Counted from the stretch's first letter, positions 42,027 through 51,660 are shown. The stretch is DNA of 64,000 nt from Ruminococcus sp. Phil15 (GCA_001940995.1 MSHC01000020.1:50822-114821); one strand, 5' to 3'. Numbers and translations are program-made. Notes: generated by a model from the sequence alone, not told the origin.

Positions 42027-43463
42027 ATGAGAAATGCAAAAAGACTTCTCGCTATGGCAGTGGCAATGGCAACTGTTCTCTCGTTCGCAGCCTGCGGCAA
42101 GAGCGACAGCAGTGAAGGCGCAACTTCCAGCGTTGCCGGCATTGCACTTGAATCAAGCAAGGTTGATGAAATTCTCAGCGCTACCGACAGCCTCATAGGC
42201 GGAGATGTAGAAAAGCTTGAAAATCCAACAGTACAGTGGCTTGCACACTATGACGTTAACCCGGCAGACGGTAAGGTTGAGGACCCGGCTATCGCCCTAT
42301 TCAGAGAAACCTACGGCGGACAGGTTGAATGGGTACAGACAGACTGGAACAGCCGTTACACAAAGCTCGCCGCTTTAGTATCTGCCGACACATCGCCTGA
42401 TATGTTCCCTGCATCTGACAGAGACGCATTCCCTATGGGCGCTATCAAGCAGATGTTCCAGCCTATTGATGGAGCAGTAGACCTCACAGAGGATATCTGG
42501 TCTGATACAATGGCTGCAATGGATAAGTTCTCTATGGGCGGAAACCACTATGTAGCAGTTATTGAAACATCACCTGACCTTGTATGCCTCTACAACACAG
42601 AGACAATCGACAGCATGGGCGTTGACCAGCCTGCCGACCTCTACAAGAACGGCGAATGGACATGGGACGTATTCTACGGTTACTGCGTTCAGTTCAATGA
42701 CCCTGACAACGATAAGTACGCACTCGACGGCTTCTGGTGGTGGGACGGTATTACTCAGACAACAGGTATGCCTTTCATCGACATCGTTGACGGCAAGATC
42801 GTAAGCAACCTCGAAGCTCCCGAAATCGAAGAAGCTCAGAACCTCGTTTACGAGCTTACAAAGGCAGGTTCAGCATTCCCAAGACACCTCAACAACTGGT
42901 CTACAAGAGGACCTACGGACTCCGGCTCTATCGGTCTCGGCTCCGGACTCACACTCTTTATTCCGGTAGGTCTTTACGAAATCGAAGACACACTCGCTAA
43001 TACAGAGGACCTCGGCAGCATTCCGGACGGCGAAGTAATGTTCGTTCCGATGCCTGCAAAGGATGAGGATTCTCCAACATATATGCCTGCAAGAGTTGAA
43101 GGCTACTGCCTCGTTTCCGGCGCTAAGAATCCTGAGGGCTTCGCAGCATTTATGAGATGTAAGAGAATCTGCAACGGTAATGAATCTGTTAAGAAGATCG
43201 GTCTTGACACACTCACAAACGACTACGGCTGGACTCAGGAAATGATCGATATGCGTGACGAATGCTACAAGCTCGCTGCTGAACACCCTGTATTCGAGTT
43301 CTACAACGCTATCTCAACAGATATGTCTTCTGTATTCGGCACAGTTGCAACTGCTACGTCCGTTACAAACGGCAACCAGCAGACATGGGCTGAAGTAAGA
43401 GATGCTAACAAGGATACTGTAAACTACTTTGTTGACGAAGTAAACGCTAAATTTCAGCAGTAA
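42027..43463 (+). CDS. ABC transporter extracellular solute-binding lipoprotein
   Basis: 478 residues with signal peptide and lipobox FAAC (Cys at about 23), anchored on the outer face of the membrane. The body (ALFRETYGGQVEWVQTDWNSRY, DTSPDMFPASDRDAFPMG, NGEWTWDVFYGYC) fits cluster-1 (sugar) solute-binding proteins. It is an orphan: no permease or ATPase gene is adjacent, so it must share a transporter encoded elsewhere. Own strong promoter and terminator, which suggests high, separate expression. Confidence 0.82.
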   Translation: MRNAKRLLAMAVAMATVLSFAACGKSDSSEGATSSVAGIALESSKVDEILSATDSLIGGDVEKLENPTVQWLAHYDVNPADGKVEDPAIALFRETYGGQVEWVQTDWNSRYTKLAALVSADTSPDMFPASDRDAFPMGAIKQMFQPIDGAVDLTEDIWSDTMAAMDKFSMGGNHYVAVIETSPDLVCLYNTETIDSMGVDQPADLYKNGEWTWDVFYGYCVQFNDPDNDKYALDGFWWWDGITQTTGMPFIDIVDGKIVSNLEAPEIEEAQNLVYELTKAGSAFPRHLNNWSTRGPTDSGSIGLGSGLTLFIPVGLYEIEDTLANTEDLGSIPDGEVMFVPMPAKDEDSPTYMPARVEGYCLVSGAKNPEGFAAFMRCKRICNGNESVKKIGLDTLTNDYGWTQEMIDMRDECYKLAAEHPVFEFYNAISTDMSSVFGTVATATSVTNGNQQTWAEVRDANKDTVNYFVDEVNAKFQQ

Positions 43464-43512
43464 AGCTTTGCAGTAATTTGTTGCATCAGACGTAAAATTT
43501 AAAATACTTTGG

Positions 43513-43545
43513 TGCGGAGGGATAGAAATATCTCTCCGCATTTTG
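43513..43545 (+). terminator. Intrinsic terminator
   Basis: TGCGGAGGGATA pairs with TATCTCTCCGCA around GAAA, then TTTT. Confidence 0.85.
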
Positions 43546-43608
43546 CCGAATTTTTAAGCATTATTTTGTGAAATAAGCAGAAATATTGGATAGACTTCGG
43601 CACAATAT

Positions 43609-43637
43609 AGACAAATTAAAATTTTTGCTGTATAATT
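43609..43637 (+). promoter_or_regulatory. Sigma-A promoter of the aquaporin gene
   Basis: TAGACA (43609-43614), 17-base spacer, TATAAT (43632-43637). Confidence 0.75.
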
Positions 43638-43667
43638 ATTACAAATATTATAAGGAGGCTGACAGAT

Positions 43668-44345
43668 ATGAATTCAGCTATGAAAAAAGGCGTTTGTGAA
43701 GCAATCGGTACAATGGTCCTCGTGCTGTTCGGCTGCGGTACGGCAGTATTTTCGGGAAGCACGTTGACAATCGCTTTTGCATTCGGTCTTTCAATCGTTA
43801 CTATGGCATACACAATCGGTAAGGTTTCCGGTTGTCACGTTAACCCGGCAGTTTCCCTCGCAATGTTCCTCGACGGACAGATGAGCCTTTCTGAGATGAT
43901 CAACTATATGATTTTCCAGGTGATCGGCGCTTTCGCAGGCTCCGGTATACTCGCAATCATCGTTGCTTGCGCTGACATCGACTTTGACGAATGTGCAATG
44001 GGCGCAAACGGCTTCGGCAAACTTAACTTCTTCGGAGCACTCCTCGTTGAGATCGTTCTTACATTCGTGTTCATTCTCGTAATCTTCGCAGTTACAGACA
44101 GAAAGATGAAGTCAGCAGGCGTGTTCATCGGCGCTGCTCTCCTCTTTGTTCATATTATGGGTATTCCTCTTACAGGAACATCGGTTAACCCTGCAAGAAG
44201 CCTTTCCGCAGCTATCTTCGGCGGCGCAGGCACAGACTGGGATTCCCTCAAGCAGCTCTGGGTATTCATCGTAGGCCCTGCAGTCGGCGCTCTCCTTGCT
44301 ACAATCGTTAACCGCACTCTTATCAGAGGCGCAGGAGAAGATTAA
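43668..44345 (+). CDS. MIP family aquaporin
   Basis: 225 residues, six membrane helices and two half-helices with NPA motifs (GCHVNPAVSL and GTSVNPARSL). The second NPA is followed by Arg of the selectivity filter. This is the AqpZ-like water channel pattern. Asp at the usual glycerol-facilitator place after the second NPA is absent (ARS), favouring water over glycerol. Monocistronic with own promoter and terminator. Confidence 0.9.
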   Translation: MNSAMKKGVCEAIGTMVLVLFGCGTAVFSGSTLTIAFAFGLSIVTMAYTIGKVSGCHVNPAVSLAMFLDGQMSLSEMINYMIFQVIGAFAGSGILAIIVACADIDFDECAMGANGFGKLNFFGALLVEIVLTFVFILVIFAVTDRKMKSAGVFIGAALLFVHIMGIPLTGTSVNPARSLSAAIFGGAGTDWDSLKQLWVFIVGPAVGALLATIVNRTLIRGAGED

Positions 44346-44388
44346 TCGGCATTTGCGCCGATTGGCTGAAACAGTACATAACAAATAT

Positions 44389-44418
44389 GCCTGTCCCGTT
44401 CGGGGCAGGCTTTTATTT
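44389..44418 (+). terminator. Intrinsic terminator of the aquaporin gene
   Basis: GCCTGTCCCG pairs with CGGGGCAGGC around TT, then TTTTATTT. Confidence 0.88.
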
Positions 44419-44556
44419 GTCCGGACTTTTTTAAAAGAGAAGAACATAAATCGCTCGGAGTTTTGCCCGCAACATTCAAGCCTATCAGCCAAATTTAGCA
44501 CTTTAAACCGATGCGATTTTCTTTGATTAATTATTAACGAAAATTTCCCGTTCCTA

Positions 44557-44585
44557 TTGACTTTTGCGGTGTAATAGTATATAAT
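44557..44585 (+). promoter_or_regulatory. Sigma-A promoter of serC
   Basis: TTGACT (44557-44562), 17-base spacer, TATAAT (44580-44585). Confidence 0.85.
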
Positions 44586-44622
44586 AAATTCGTATTTTAA
44601 ATATGAATCGGAGGATTTAACA

Positions 44623-45705
44623 ATGGCTAGAGTTTACAATTTCAGCGCAGGCCCGGCAGTGCTTCCGGAAGAAGTGCTTACCGAGGCAGCAGAAGAGATG
44701 CTTGATTATCAGGGCACAGGTATGTCCGTAATGGAAATGAGCCACCGCTCAAAGGCTTATGACAAGATTATCAAGGACGCAGAGCAGGATATCCGTGACC
44801 TTATGAATATCCCTGACAACTATAAGGTGCTTTTCCTTCAGGGCGGCGCTTCACAGCAGTTTGCAGCAGTACCTATGAACCTTATGAAGAACAAGAAGGC
44901 AGCTTACATCATCACAGGTCAGTGGGCTAAGAAGGCTTATCAGGAGGCTCAGATGTACGGCGAAGCAGTTGCGGTTGCTTCCTCCGCCGATAAGACATTC
45001 TCTTACATACCTGACTGCTCAGACCTCGACATTCCTGAGGACGCTGACTATGTTTATATCTGTGAGAATAACACAATCTACGGCACAAAGTATTGGCAGC
45101 TCCCGAACACAAAGGGCAAGGACCTCGTCGCTGACGTTTCTTCCTGCTTCCTTTCTGAGCCGGTTGACGTTTCCAAGTATGCCGTAATCTACGGCGGCGT
45201 TCAGAAGAACGTAGGCCCTGCCGGCGTCGTTATCGTAATTGTCAGAGAAGACCTCGTCAGAGACGACGTTCTCCCCGGAACTCCTACAATGCTCAAGTGG
45301 AAGACGCAGGCTGACAACGGCTCTCTCTACAACACACCTCCTTGCTACGGCATCTACATCTGCGGCAAGGTGTTTAAGTGGATCAAGAAGATGGGCGGCC
45401 TTGAAGCAATGAAGGCTCACAATGAGAAGAAGGCTAAGATCCTTTACGATTACCTCGACCAGAGCAAGCTCTTTAAGGGTACTGTTGAACCTAAGGACAG
45501 AAGTATTATGAACGTTCCTTTCGTAACAGGCAACGAGGAGCTTGACGCTAAGTTTGTTAAGGAAGCCAAGGAAGCCGGCTTTGAAAACCTCAAGGGCCAC
45601 CGTACAGTAGGCGGTATGAGAGCTTCTATCTACAACGCTATGCCGATCGAGGGCGTAGAAAAGCTTGTAGAATTTATGAAGAAGTTCGAGGCTGAAAACG
45701 CATAA
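44623..45705 (+). CDS. serC: Phosphoserine aminotransferase
   Basis: 360 residues. It makes 3-phosphoserine from 3-phosphohydroxypyruvate and glutamate, using pyridoxal phosphate. YNFSAGPAVLPEEVL, MSHRSKAY, FLQGGASQQFAAVPMN and VIYGGVQKNVGPAG (the Lys that binds PLP) are the family blocks; the C-terminus has GHRTVGGMRASIYNAMP. Together with serA 280 bases downstream it covers the first two steps of serine synthesis. Confidence 0.95.
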   Translation: MARVYNFSAGPAVLPEEVLTEAAEEMLDYQGTGMSVMEMSHRSKAYDKIIKDAEQDIRDLMNIPDNYKVLFLQGGASQQFAAVPMNLMKNKKAAYIITGQWAKKAYQEAQMYGEAVAVASSADKTFSYIPDCSDLDIPEDADYVYICENNTIYGTKYWQLPNTKGKDLVADVSSCFLSEPVDVSKYAVIYGGVQKNVGPAGVVIVIVREDLVRDDVLPGTPTMLKWKTQADNGSLYNTPPCYGIYICGKVFKWIKKMGGLEAMKAHNEKKAKILYDYLDQSKLFKGTVEPKDRSIMNVPFVTGNEELDAKFVKEAKEAGFENLKGHRTVGGMRASIYNAMPIEGVEKLVEFMKKFEAENA

Positions 45706-45733
45706 GAAACAGAAAATGACAGGACGAGAGTAA

Positions 45734-45901
45734 ATGCTGCACAGACTGATTCATATGATATCGACCGTGGATCTGATGAAAAACAATCCCGATGATTGGC
45801 GTGAAAAGCTTAACCAAAGCAATAAGGTCAAGGGGAAAATCGTTCTTGCGGTTTTCACTTCGGTTATCGTTCTCTGCCTGCTTATACGGCTGTTTGTTTG
45901 A
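45734..45901 (+). CDS. 55-residue membrane protein between serC and serA
   Basis: ATG 45734 behind AGGACGAG, TGA at 45899-45901. A polar N-terminal half (MISTVDLMKNNPDDWREKL) is followed by one membrane segment (IVLAVFTSVIVLCLLIRLFV) that ends the protein. I do not know a family. A weak hairpin (45917-45947) separates it from serA. Confidence 0.5.
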   Translation: MLHRLIHMISTVDLMKNNPDDWREKLNQSNKVKGKIVLAVFTSVIVLCLLIRLFV

Positions 45902-45916
45902 TTTTGAAAAAATTAT

Positions 45917-45947
45917 AACACTCTCGTAAGCGGGAGTGTTATGTTTT
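45917..45947 (+). terminator. Terminator or attenuator before serA
   Basis: AACACTCTCG pairs with CGGGAGTGTT, followed by ATGTTTT. It may partly separate serC and serA transcription. Confidence 0.65.
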
Positions 45948-45985
45948 AATCAATATTAAGTTAATTTTGAAAGGATTGAATCCCA

Positions 45986-47140
45986 ATGTATAATATTCTT
46001 ACACTCAATAAGATTGCCGCTGTCGGAACAAGCAGATTCGATACGGCTAAGTACAGTATCACAGACGACTGCAAAGCACCTGACGCAATTATGGTGCGTT
46101 CCGCTAAGATGCACGATATGGAGATGGCTGATAACCTCCTCGCAATCGCAAGAGCAGGTGCAGGAGTTAACAATATTCCTGTCGACGCTTGCGCTGAAAA
46201 GGGTATCGTAGTTTTCAATACTCCGGGTGCAAACGCTAACGCAGTTAAGGAAATCGCAATCTGCGGACTCCTTATGGCTTCCAGAAAGATTCCTGAAGCA
46301 ATCAACTGGGCGGCAACGCTCAAGGGCAACGGCGATGAAGTAGGAAAGATGGTAGAAAAGGGCAAGAGCAACTTCGCAGGCTGCGAAATTATGGGCAAGA
46401 CTTTGGGCCTTATCGGACTTGGCGCTATCGGCGGCAAGCTTGCTAATATCGCAATCTCCCTCGGTATGAAGGTTATCGGCTATGACCCGTTCCTCTCGGT
46501 CGGAGCAGCTCTCAACCTCAAGCCTCAGGTAGCTGTAACAGCTAACATCAACGACATCTACGCAAACGCTGATTACATCTCTCTCCACCTCCCATACAAC
46601 GCTGATACAAAGAATACAATCAATAAGGATACCATCGCACTTTGCAAGGACGGCGTAAGAATACTTAACTTCGCAAGAGGCGAGCTTGTAAACAGCACAG
46701 ATATCGTTGAAGCGGTAAACGCAGGCAAGGTTGCAAGATACGTTGTTGACTTCCCGTGCGACGAGGTTATTGGCGTTGACAATATCGTTGCTATCCCTCA
46801 CCTCGGCGCTTCCACAGAGGAATCTGAGGACAACTGCGCAATTATGGCTGCCGATGAGCTTATGGGCTATATCGAGCATGGCACAATCAAGAATTCTGTA
46901 AACTTCCCGAACGCAGAGCTTGCTAAGACAGGCGACGTACTCGTTTGCGTGCTTCACAAGAATGTTCCTGCGCTTATCTCTCAGATTACAACGGCTGTTT
47001 CAGATAAGGGCGCAAACATTGAAAACATGGTGAACAAGTCCAAGAAGGACTGGTCCTACACAATGCTCGACGTTACAGGCGACGCAGACGCAGACGCTAT
47101 CCGTGCAATCGACGGCGTCGTAGGCGTAAGAGTTCTCTAA
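45986..47140 (+). CDS. serA: D-3-phosphoglycerate dehydrogenase
   Basis: 384 residues. First step of serine synthesis, NAD-dependent oxidation of 3-phosphoglycerate. The NAD site is LGLIGLGAIGGKLANIA, catalytic residues lie in NFARGELV (Arg) and IPHLGASTEESEDN (His, Glu). A C-terminal ACT domain (VLVCVLHKNVPALISQITTA) could sense serine. Shorter than the 525-residue type because the intervening domain is missing. Confidence 0.93.
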   Translation: MYNILTLNKIAAVGTSRFDTAKYSITDDCKAPDAIMVRSAKMHDMEMADNLLAIARAGAGVNNIPVDACAEKGIVVFNTPGANANAVKEIAICGLLMASRKIPEAINWAATLKGNGDEVGKMVEKGKSNFAGCEIMGKTLGLIGLGAIGGKLANIAISLGMKVIGYDPFLSVGAALNLKPQVAVTANINDIYANADYISLHLPYNADTKNTINKDTIALCKDGVRILNFARGELVNSTDIVEAVNAGKVARYVVDFPCDEVIGVDNIVAIPHLGASTEESEDNCAIMAADELMGYIEHGTIKNSVNFPNAELAKTGDVLVCVLHKNVPALISQITTAVSDKGANIENMVNKSKKDWSYTMLDVTGDADADAIRAIDGVVGVRVL

Positions 47141-47152
47141 TTCAAAAGATTT

Positions 47153-47476
47153 ATGCATAAGCTTCTTGTGGCAATTCTCTGGACGGGTCTGCCGGCAATA
47201 TCAGCCGCCCTGCTGTATACCTTCTTCGATAAGGACGGGGATAAAACAAAGCAGGCTTTCCGAAAGGAGCAGGACAAGGTGGGCAAAATCCGTGGCTATA
47301 TCCTCGGCAAAAAGCTTGCCCTCGCATTTGCGGCGATCCTGATTTTCTCGCTTGCCGTAATGCTGATATTTTCGTGGCTCGGACTTCCCGTAAAGGCGTT
47401 CTATGCCGTGTGCGGAGCCGCAGTCGGAGTGATCGGCGGCGTGGGTATTGCCCTTATTAGAAGCGGAATCAAATAA
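47153..47476 (+). CDS. Small membrane protein, unknown
   Basis: 107 residues with three hydrophobic segments (LLVAILWTGLPAISAALLY, LALAFAAILIFSLAVMLIF, FYAVCGAAVGVIGGVGIALI) and a charged cytoplasmic loop rich in Lys/Asp. It follows serA by 12 bases and ends at a terminator, so it is the last gene of that unit. No family recognised. Confidence 0.6.
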   Translation: MHKLLVAILWTGLPAISAALLYTFFDKDGDKTKQAFRKEQDKVGKIRGYILGKKLALAFAAILIFSLAVMLIFSWLGLPVKAFYAVCGAAVGVIGGVGIALIRSGIK

Positions 47477-47490
47477 ATGTGTTTCATTTT

Positions 47491-47523
47491 ACACTCCCGA
47501 CAGGTTTTGTCGGGGGTGTTTTT
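47491..47523 (+). terminator. Intrinsic terminator
   Basis: ACACTCCCGACA pairs with TGTCGGGGGTGT, then T residues. Confidence 0.9.
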
Positions 47524-47552
47524 GTGCCTATTGATGAAATTTTCCGAAATTC

Positions 47553-47581
47553 TTGCAAAAACTAAAGTATGGTGTTAAAAT
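47553..47581 (+). promoter_or_regulatory. Sigma-A promoter of the ECF S component / coaX operon
   Basis: TTGCAA (47553-47558), 17-base spacer, TAAAAT (47576-47581). A small hairpin GTACCG/CGGTAC follows at 47588-47602. Confidence 0.75.
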
Positions 47582-47653
47582 AAAAACGTACCGAACGGTA
47601 CTGTACTGTATCCAACGTTAAGGGTGGAACAGTAACAAGGAGGAAAATTTAAT

Positions 47654-48217
47654 ATGAAAAACACGCAAATCAAAAACATGGTGGGGCTTGCTCTTATCAC
47701 GGCAATCGTAGTGGTGCTGCAGTTACTCGGAAGCTTCATCAAACTCGGAATGTTCTCGATCTCGCTCGTACTCGTGCCTATCGTAGTCGGTGCGGCGCTC
47801 TACGGAGTGGCGGCAGGCGGATGGCTCGGCTTCGTGTTTGGTATGACAGTTTTGCTGTCAGGCGACGCTGCGGCATTTTTGACAGTCAGCGTTCCGGGAA
47901 CAGTCGTAACAGTTCTTGCAAAAGGCACATTGGCAGGACTTCTCACAGGTATGGTCTACAAGCTGCTTGAGAAGAAAAACACGATCCTCGCAACGGCCGT
48001 TTCGGCGGTCGTCTGTCCCGTCGTCAACACGGGCGTGTTCCTATTGGGCTGTCTTGTATTCTTTCTTGACACGATCACAGAGTGGGCAGGCTCTCAAAGC
48101 ACGGCAGAGTATATGATAGTAGGTCTTGTGGGAGTAAACTTCATTGCAGAGCTGGTAATCAACGTTCTTTTAGCACCTGTAATAGTCAGAATTGTAAAAA
48201 TCGGAAAGAAAATGTAG
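47654..48217 (+). CDS. ECF transporter S component, probably pantothenate (PanT-like)
   Basis: 187 residues, six membrane segments, ECF S-component type (VGLALITAIVVVLQLLGSFIKLGMFSISLVLVPIVVG, GFVFGMTVLLSGDAAAF). It captures a vitamin and works with a shared ECF ATPase/T module located elsewhere. It is 21 bases upstream of coaX, pantothenate kinase, so the substrate is most likely pantothenate. The ligand assignment is by neighbour only. Confidence 0.72.
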   Translation: MKNTQIKNMVGLALITAIVVVLQLLGSFIKLGMFSISLVLVPIVVGAALYGVAAGGWLGFVFGMTVLLSGDAAAFLTVSVPGTVVTVLAKGTLAGLLTGMVYKLLEKKNTILATAVSAVVCPVVNTGVFLLGCLVFFLDTITEWAGSQSTAEYMIVGLVGVNFIAELVINVLLAPVIVRIVKIGKKM

Positions 48218-48238
48218 TTTTCATTTTGGAGAAAAGCT

Positions 48239-49003
48239 ATGATACTTGCAATAGATGTAGGAAATACAAATATCGTTATAGGCTGCTGTGAGGGGGAGAG
48301 AATCCTTTTCACGGAAAGGCTCTCGGTCAACAGAACGGCAACGGTCTTAGAGTATGTAATATCGTTCAAGACGGTACTGGAGCTTTATAATATCGAGCCG
48401 CATGACGTGGAGGGCGGAATAATCTCGTCTGTCGTGCCGTCAATAACAACGGCAATCAAGAGCGCAGTAATGAAGCTTGTCGGAAAGAGCATAAAGGTCG
48501 TCGGCCCCGGCATAAAGACGGGACTCAACATCAAGATAGACGACCCTAAGGAGCTTGGCGCAGACCTTGTTATCGGCGCAGTAGCCGCAATACAAGAGTA
48601 CAAAGCGCCTATGGTCATATTCGACCTCGGCACAGCTACAACAGCCTCGGTAATAGACGAGAATATGTGCTACCTCGGCGGTATGATAATGCCGGGCGCA
48701 GTGGTTTCGCTTAATTCTCTCACAAACAGCACCTCGCAGCTTCCCAGAATCTCACTCGAAGCGCCTAAAAAGCTTATCGGCGGCAATACGGTTGAGTGTA
48801 TGACAAGCGGCATCATTTACAGCACAGCCGCAAGCATCGACGGAATATGCGAGAGGATAGAGGAGCATTTCGGTAAAGAGGTAACGGTTATCGCAACAGG
48901 CGGTATAGCGCCTACGATAGTGCCTTTCTGCAAAAAGAAGATCGTACTCGACGACGAGCTTTTACTGAAGGGACTTATAATTCTCTACAACAAAAATAAG
49001 TAG
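48239..49003 (+). CDS. coaX: Type III pantothenate kinase
   Basis: 254 residues. First step of coenzyme A synthesis, phosphorylation of pantothenate. MILAIDVGNTNIVIGC is the ATP site, GADLVIGAVAAIQEY and IFDLGTATTASVID are conserved, and MIMPGAVVSLNSLTN is family-typical. Type III kinases need a monovalent cation and are not inhibited by CoA. Operon with the S component. Standard length. Confidence 0.93.
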   Translation: MILAIDVGNTNIVIGCCEGERILFTERLSVNRTATVLEYVISFKTVLELYNIEPHDVEGGIISSVVPSITTAIKSAVMKLVGKSIKVVGPGIKTGLNIKIDDPKELGADLVIGAVAAIQEYKAPMVIFDLGTATTASVIDENMCYLGGMIMPGAVVSLNSLTNSTSQLPRISLEAPKKLIGGNTVECMTSGIIYSTAASIDGICERIEEHFGKEVTVIATGGIAPTIVPFCKKKIVLDDELLLKGLIILYNKNK

Positions 49004-49030
49004 CCGAAATCATGCTTGCGGAGGTATTGA

Positions 49031-50093
49031 ATGACCAAAACTGAAGAACAGATTATAGTCAAGACCTGTGCTGATTTCAGAAAAATCAGGCGGGAAAACA
49101 ATGTCCTTTCCGCTGTCCGCATTATGACCGACCTGATCATGATAGACTCGATATTTTTGGGAGTATTTAACAGCATTAAAGAGTGATATCGCTTCCTGTG
49201 CTGGACAGCCGGTTCTTAGCATAGCGGCATTCCTGCTGTGCGTTGTCTTAGGTTGTTATGATTACGACACAGCCGCAATATTTACAGTGTCCTGCATTAT
49301 ATACGCCCTGCGTTTCAAAAAGCTCTTCGTAATCAGCAGAATAAGCAATATGTACGGTTTCCCTAAATTCAACGCAATGCTTATCCTAAGCGGGATAAAG
49401 TACGACGAAACGCGCTCAAATAGAGTTGCTATGAAGTATGAAACAATAAAATCCGATAGGGTTATGAGTCGTGAGATGAAAAGGCTCTCCCTTGGCCGCA
49501 CCGCTCAGAATTTTGGGATATGCAGGAATTTATTGCAGTCGTTTTCGGCGTTGCGATAGGTGCAATGGACTTTTCCGACAGCAGTAAAATAGACAGCGCA
49601 GTAGACCTTGCGGACTTTGAGCATCTTAGCGACGGCAGCAGCGTTACAGGCTCGATTACCGAAATATATTGCAATTTGGTTGTCGGTTTTGACAGACTTT
49701 CAAGTGACGGAATACTGGTGTAAAATAGGCGGCAAAGCCGTCACGGTTGAGGCGACAGGCAACAGCAGAGAAAAATTCGCCCTTTTGTATAACTACCTTG
49801 CAGAACAAAACGGTACGCCAAAACACAATGGAACACCTGAAGCAGAGGCAAGCTCGCTCGACCCTGTGTCCTTTTACGGCGTAATCTGTGAAGCGGACGA
49901 GGACGACGAAATCATAAACCTTAATGTCCTTAAGAAAAACAAGGTACAAAATGCAGTGACGGATCTGTACATAAAGGTAATAAGCCCCGAAACTGCCGAC
50001 AAGCTTATTATGATAGGCGTTCTGCTCATAGTTATCGGTCTTATTACATTGCTCTGCGTTAATATCCCCGTATATCTTAAAAAGGACAACTAA
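49031..50093 (+). pseudogene. Frameshifted membrane-protein gene
   Basis: A good ribosome site (GGAGG, ATG 49031) opens a 51-residue frame (frame 2) that stops at 49186. The natural continuation switches to frame 0 (about 49150-49500, SIAAFLLCVVLGCYDYDTAAI), back to frame 2 (49520-49700, MQEFIAVVFGVAIGAMDFSD) and again to frame 0 (to 50093, with a membrane segment LIMIGVLLIVIGLITLLCV at the end). Three frame changes indicate a decayed gene for a membrane protein. Alternatives are sequencing indels. No family recognised. Confidence 0.6.
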
Positions 50094-50100
50094 AGATAAA

Positions 50101-50135
50101 AAAATCACCCATGAAAAACTCACGGGTGATTTTTG
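50101..50135. terminator. Bidirectional intrinsic terminator
   Basis: AAAATCACCC pairs with GGGTGATTTT, with A/T tails on both sides, between the pseudogene and glyS. Confidence 0.85.
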
Positions 50136-50149
50136 TATTATGCCGAATA

Positions 50150-51535
50150 TCAGAACTGGATTTTCTTTGCAATGTAGGCTTCAAGGTCGTCGATCTTGAT
50201 TCTTTCCTGCTCCATTGTATCTCTGTCACGAACTGTTACACAGCCGTCCTCAAGAGAATCAAAGTCGTATGTGATGCACATAGGAGTGCCGATCTCGTCC
50301 TGACGGCGATATCTCTTGCCGATAGAGCCTGCGTCGTCGTAGTCGACCGAGAACTTCTTTGAAAGTCTGTCGCAAAGCTCGCCCGCCTGTTCGGAAAGCT
50401 TCTTTGAAAGCGGAAGAACGCAAGCCTTGAACGGAGCTATTGCAGGGTGGAAGTGCATAACCGTTCTGATGTCGGGCTTCTCCTCTGTGCCGATGTTCTC
50501 CTCGTCGTATGCCTCTGTCACGATAGCGAGGAACAGTCTTTCAACGCCGAGCGAAGGCTCGATAACGTACGGAACGTATCTCTCGTTTGTTTCAGGGTCG
50601 AAGTAGTCAAGGCTCTTGCCGCTTGTCTTGATGTGCTGATTGAGGTCGTAGTCTGTTCTGTCTGCGATGCCCCAAAGCTCGCCCCAGCCGAACGGGAAAA
50701 GGTACTCAAAGTCGGTTGTTGCCTTTGAGTAGAAGCAAAGCTCCTCAGGCGAGTGGTCACGGAGTCTGAGGTTTTCTTCCTTGATGCCGAGTGAGAGAAG
50801 CCAGTTTTTGCAGAAGCTTCTCCAGTAGTCAAACCATTCAAGGTCTGTTCCCGGCTTGCAGAAGAACTCAAGCTCCATCTGTTCAAACTCTCTTACTCTG
50901 AATATAAAGTTGCCCGGTGTTATTTCGTTTCTGAACGACTTGCCGACCTGCGCAACGCCGAAAGGCACCTTTTTACGGGAGGTCCTTTGAATGTTTGCGA
51001 AGTTTACAAAGATACCCTGTGCCGTTTCAGGTCTGAGGTAAAGCTCTGCCTTTGAGTCCTCGGTGACGCCCTGGAACGTCTTGAACATAAGGTTGAACTG
51101 TCTTATATCTGTGAAGTTGTGCTTTCCGCAGTTAGGACAGGGGATATTCTTTTCCTTGATGTAGTCCATCATTCGGTCGTTTGACCAGCCTGCAACGTTT
51201 GTGCCGTCAAAATCTTCGATGAGGTTGTCGGCTCTGTGCCTTGTCTTGCACTCCTTGCAGTCCATAAGCGGGTCGGAAAATCCGCCGAGGTGTCCCGAAG
51301 CTACCCATGTCTGCGGATTCATAAGGATTGCGGAATCAAGACCCACGTTGAGCTTTGATTCCCTTACAAACTTCTGACGCCAAGCGTCCTTGATGTTGTT
51401 TTTAAGTTCCACTCCGAGCGGTCCGTAGTCCCATGTGTTGGCAAGTCCGCCGTAGATTTCGCTTCCGGGGTACACGAAGCCTCTGCCTTTGCAGAGTGCG
51501 ACGATTTTGTCCATTGTCTTTTCTGTGTTAAGCAT
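50150..51535 (-). CDS. glyS: Glycyl-tRNA synthetase, homodimeric class II
   Basis: 461 residues from ATG 51535. [20 protein letters not shown] at the N-terminus, [44 protein letters not shown] (motif 2) and a C-terminal anticodon-binding domain with VSYVLNEDV-like strands show the alpha2 type, not the alpha2beta2 glyQS. The promoter (TTGACA, 17, TATAAT at 51689-51661) starts transcription near 51654, so the GTG at 51655 cannot be the start. ATG 51553 is possible. AGGAGG lies near 51575; an inverted repeat lies between it and ATG 51535. No T-box leader fits in this short leader. Confidence 0.9.
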   Translation of the reverse strand: MLNTEKTMDKIVALCKGRGFVYPGSEIYGGLANTWDYGPLGVELKNNIKDAWRQKFVRESKLNVGLDSAILMNPQTWVASGHLGGFSDPLMDCKECKTRHRADNLIEDFDGTNVAGWSNDRMMDYIKEKNIPCPNCGKHNFTDIRQFNLMFKTFQGVTEDSKAELYLRPETAQGIFVNFANIQRTSRKKVPFGVAQVGKSFRNEITPGNFIFRVREFEQMELEFFCKPGTDLEWFDYWRSFCKNWLLSLGIKEENLRLRDHSPEELCFYSKATTDFEYLFPFGWGELWGIADRTDYDLNQHIKTSGKSLDYFDPETNERYVPYVIEPSLGVERLFLAIVTEAYDEENIGTEEKPDIRTVMHFHPAIAPFKACVLPLSKKLSEQAGELCDRLSKKFSVDYDDAGSIGKRYRRQDEIGTPMCITYDFDSLEDGCVTVRDRDTMEQERIKIDDLEAYIAKKIQF

Positions 51536-51545
51536 AAGTGTTGAC

Positions 51546-51566
51546 CACGTCATAATGACTGACGTG
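51546..51566 (-). promoter_or_regulatory. Inverted repeat between ribosome site and glyS start
   Basis: CACGTCA and TGACGTG flank 7 bases. On the mRNA it would form a hairpin between AGGAGG and ATG 51535. Confidence 0.5.
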
Positions 51567-51660
51567 TGTCCTCCTCTCTGTGATGTTTTGGCAAACGCTT
51601 TACGTCCGCCCACTTTGTATACTTCGGACGATTCTGTGTCCGCATAAGTCGCCACTCTAT

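Noticed and set aside
45956..46957. 333-residue open frame antisense to serA
   Set aside because: serA is clear on the other strand with full motifs; the antisense frame shows no domain and no start signals.
47588..47650. AGGGTGGAAC, similar to the T-box core, before the ECF gene
   Set aside because: The leader is only about 65 bases, too short for a T-box with specifier and antiterminator; likely coincidence.
51653..51655. GTG 51655 as glyS start
   Set aside because: The promoter -10 is at 51666-51661, so transcription starts at about 51654; translation must start downstream.
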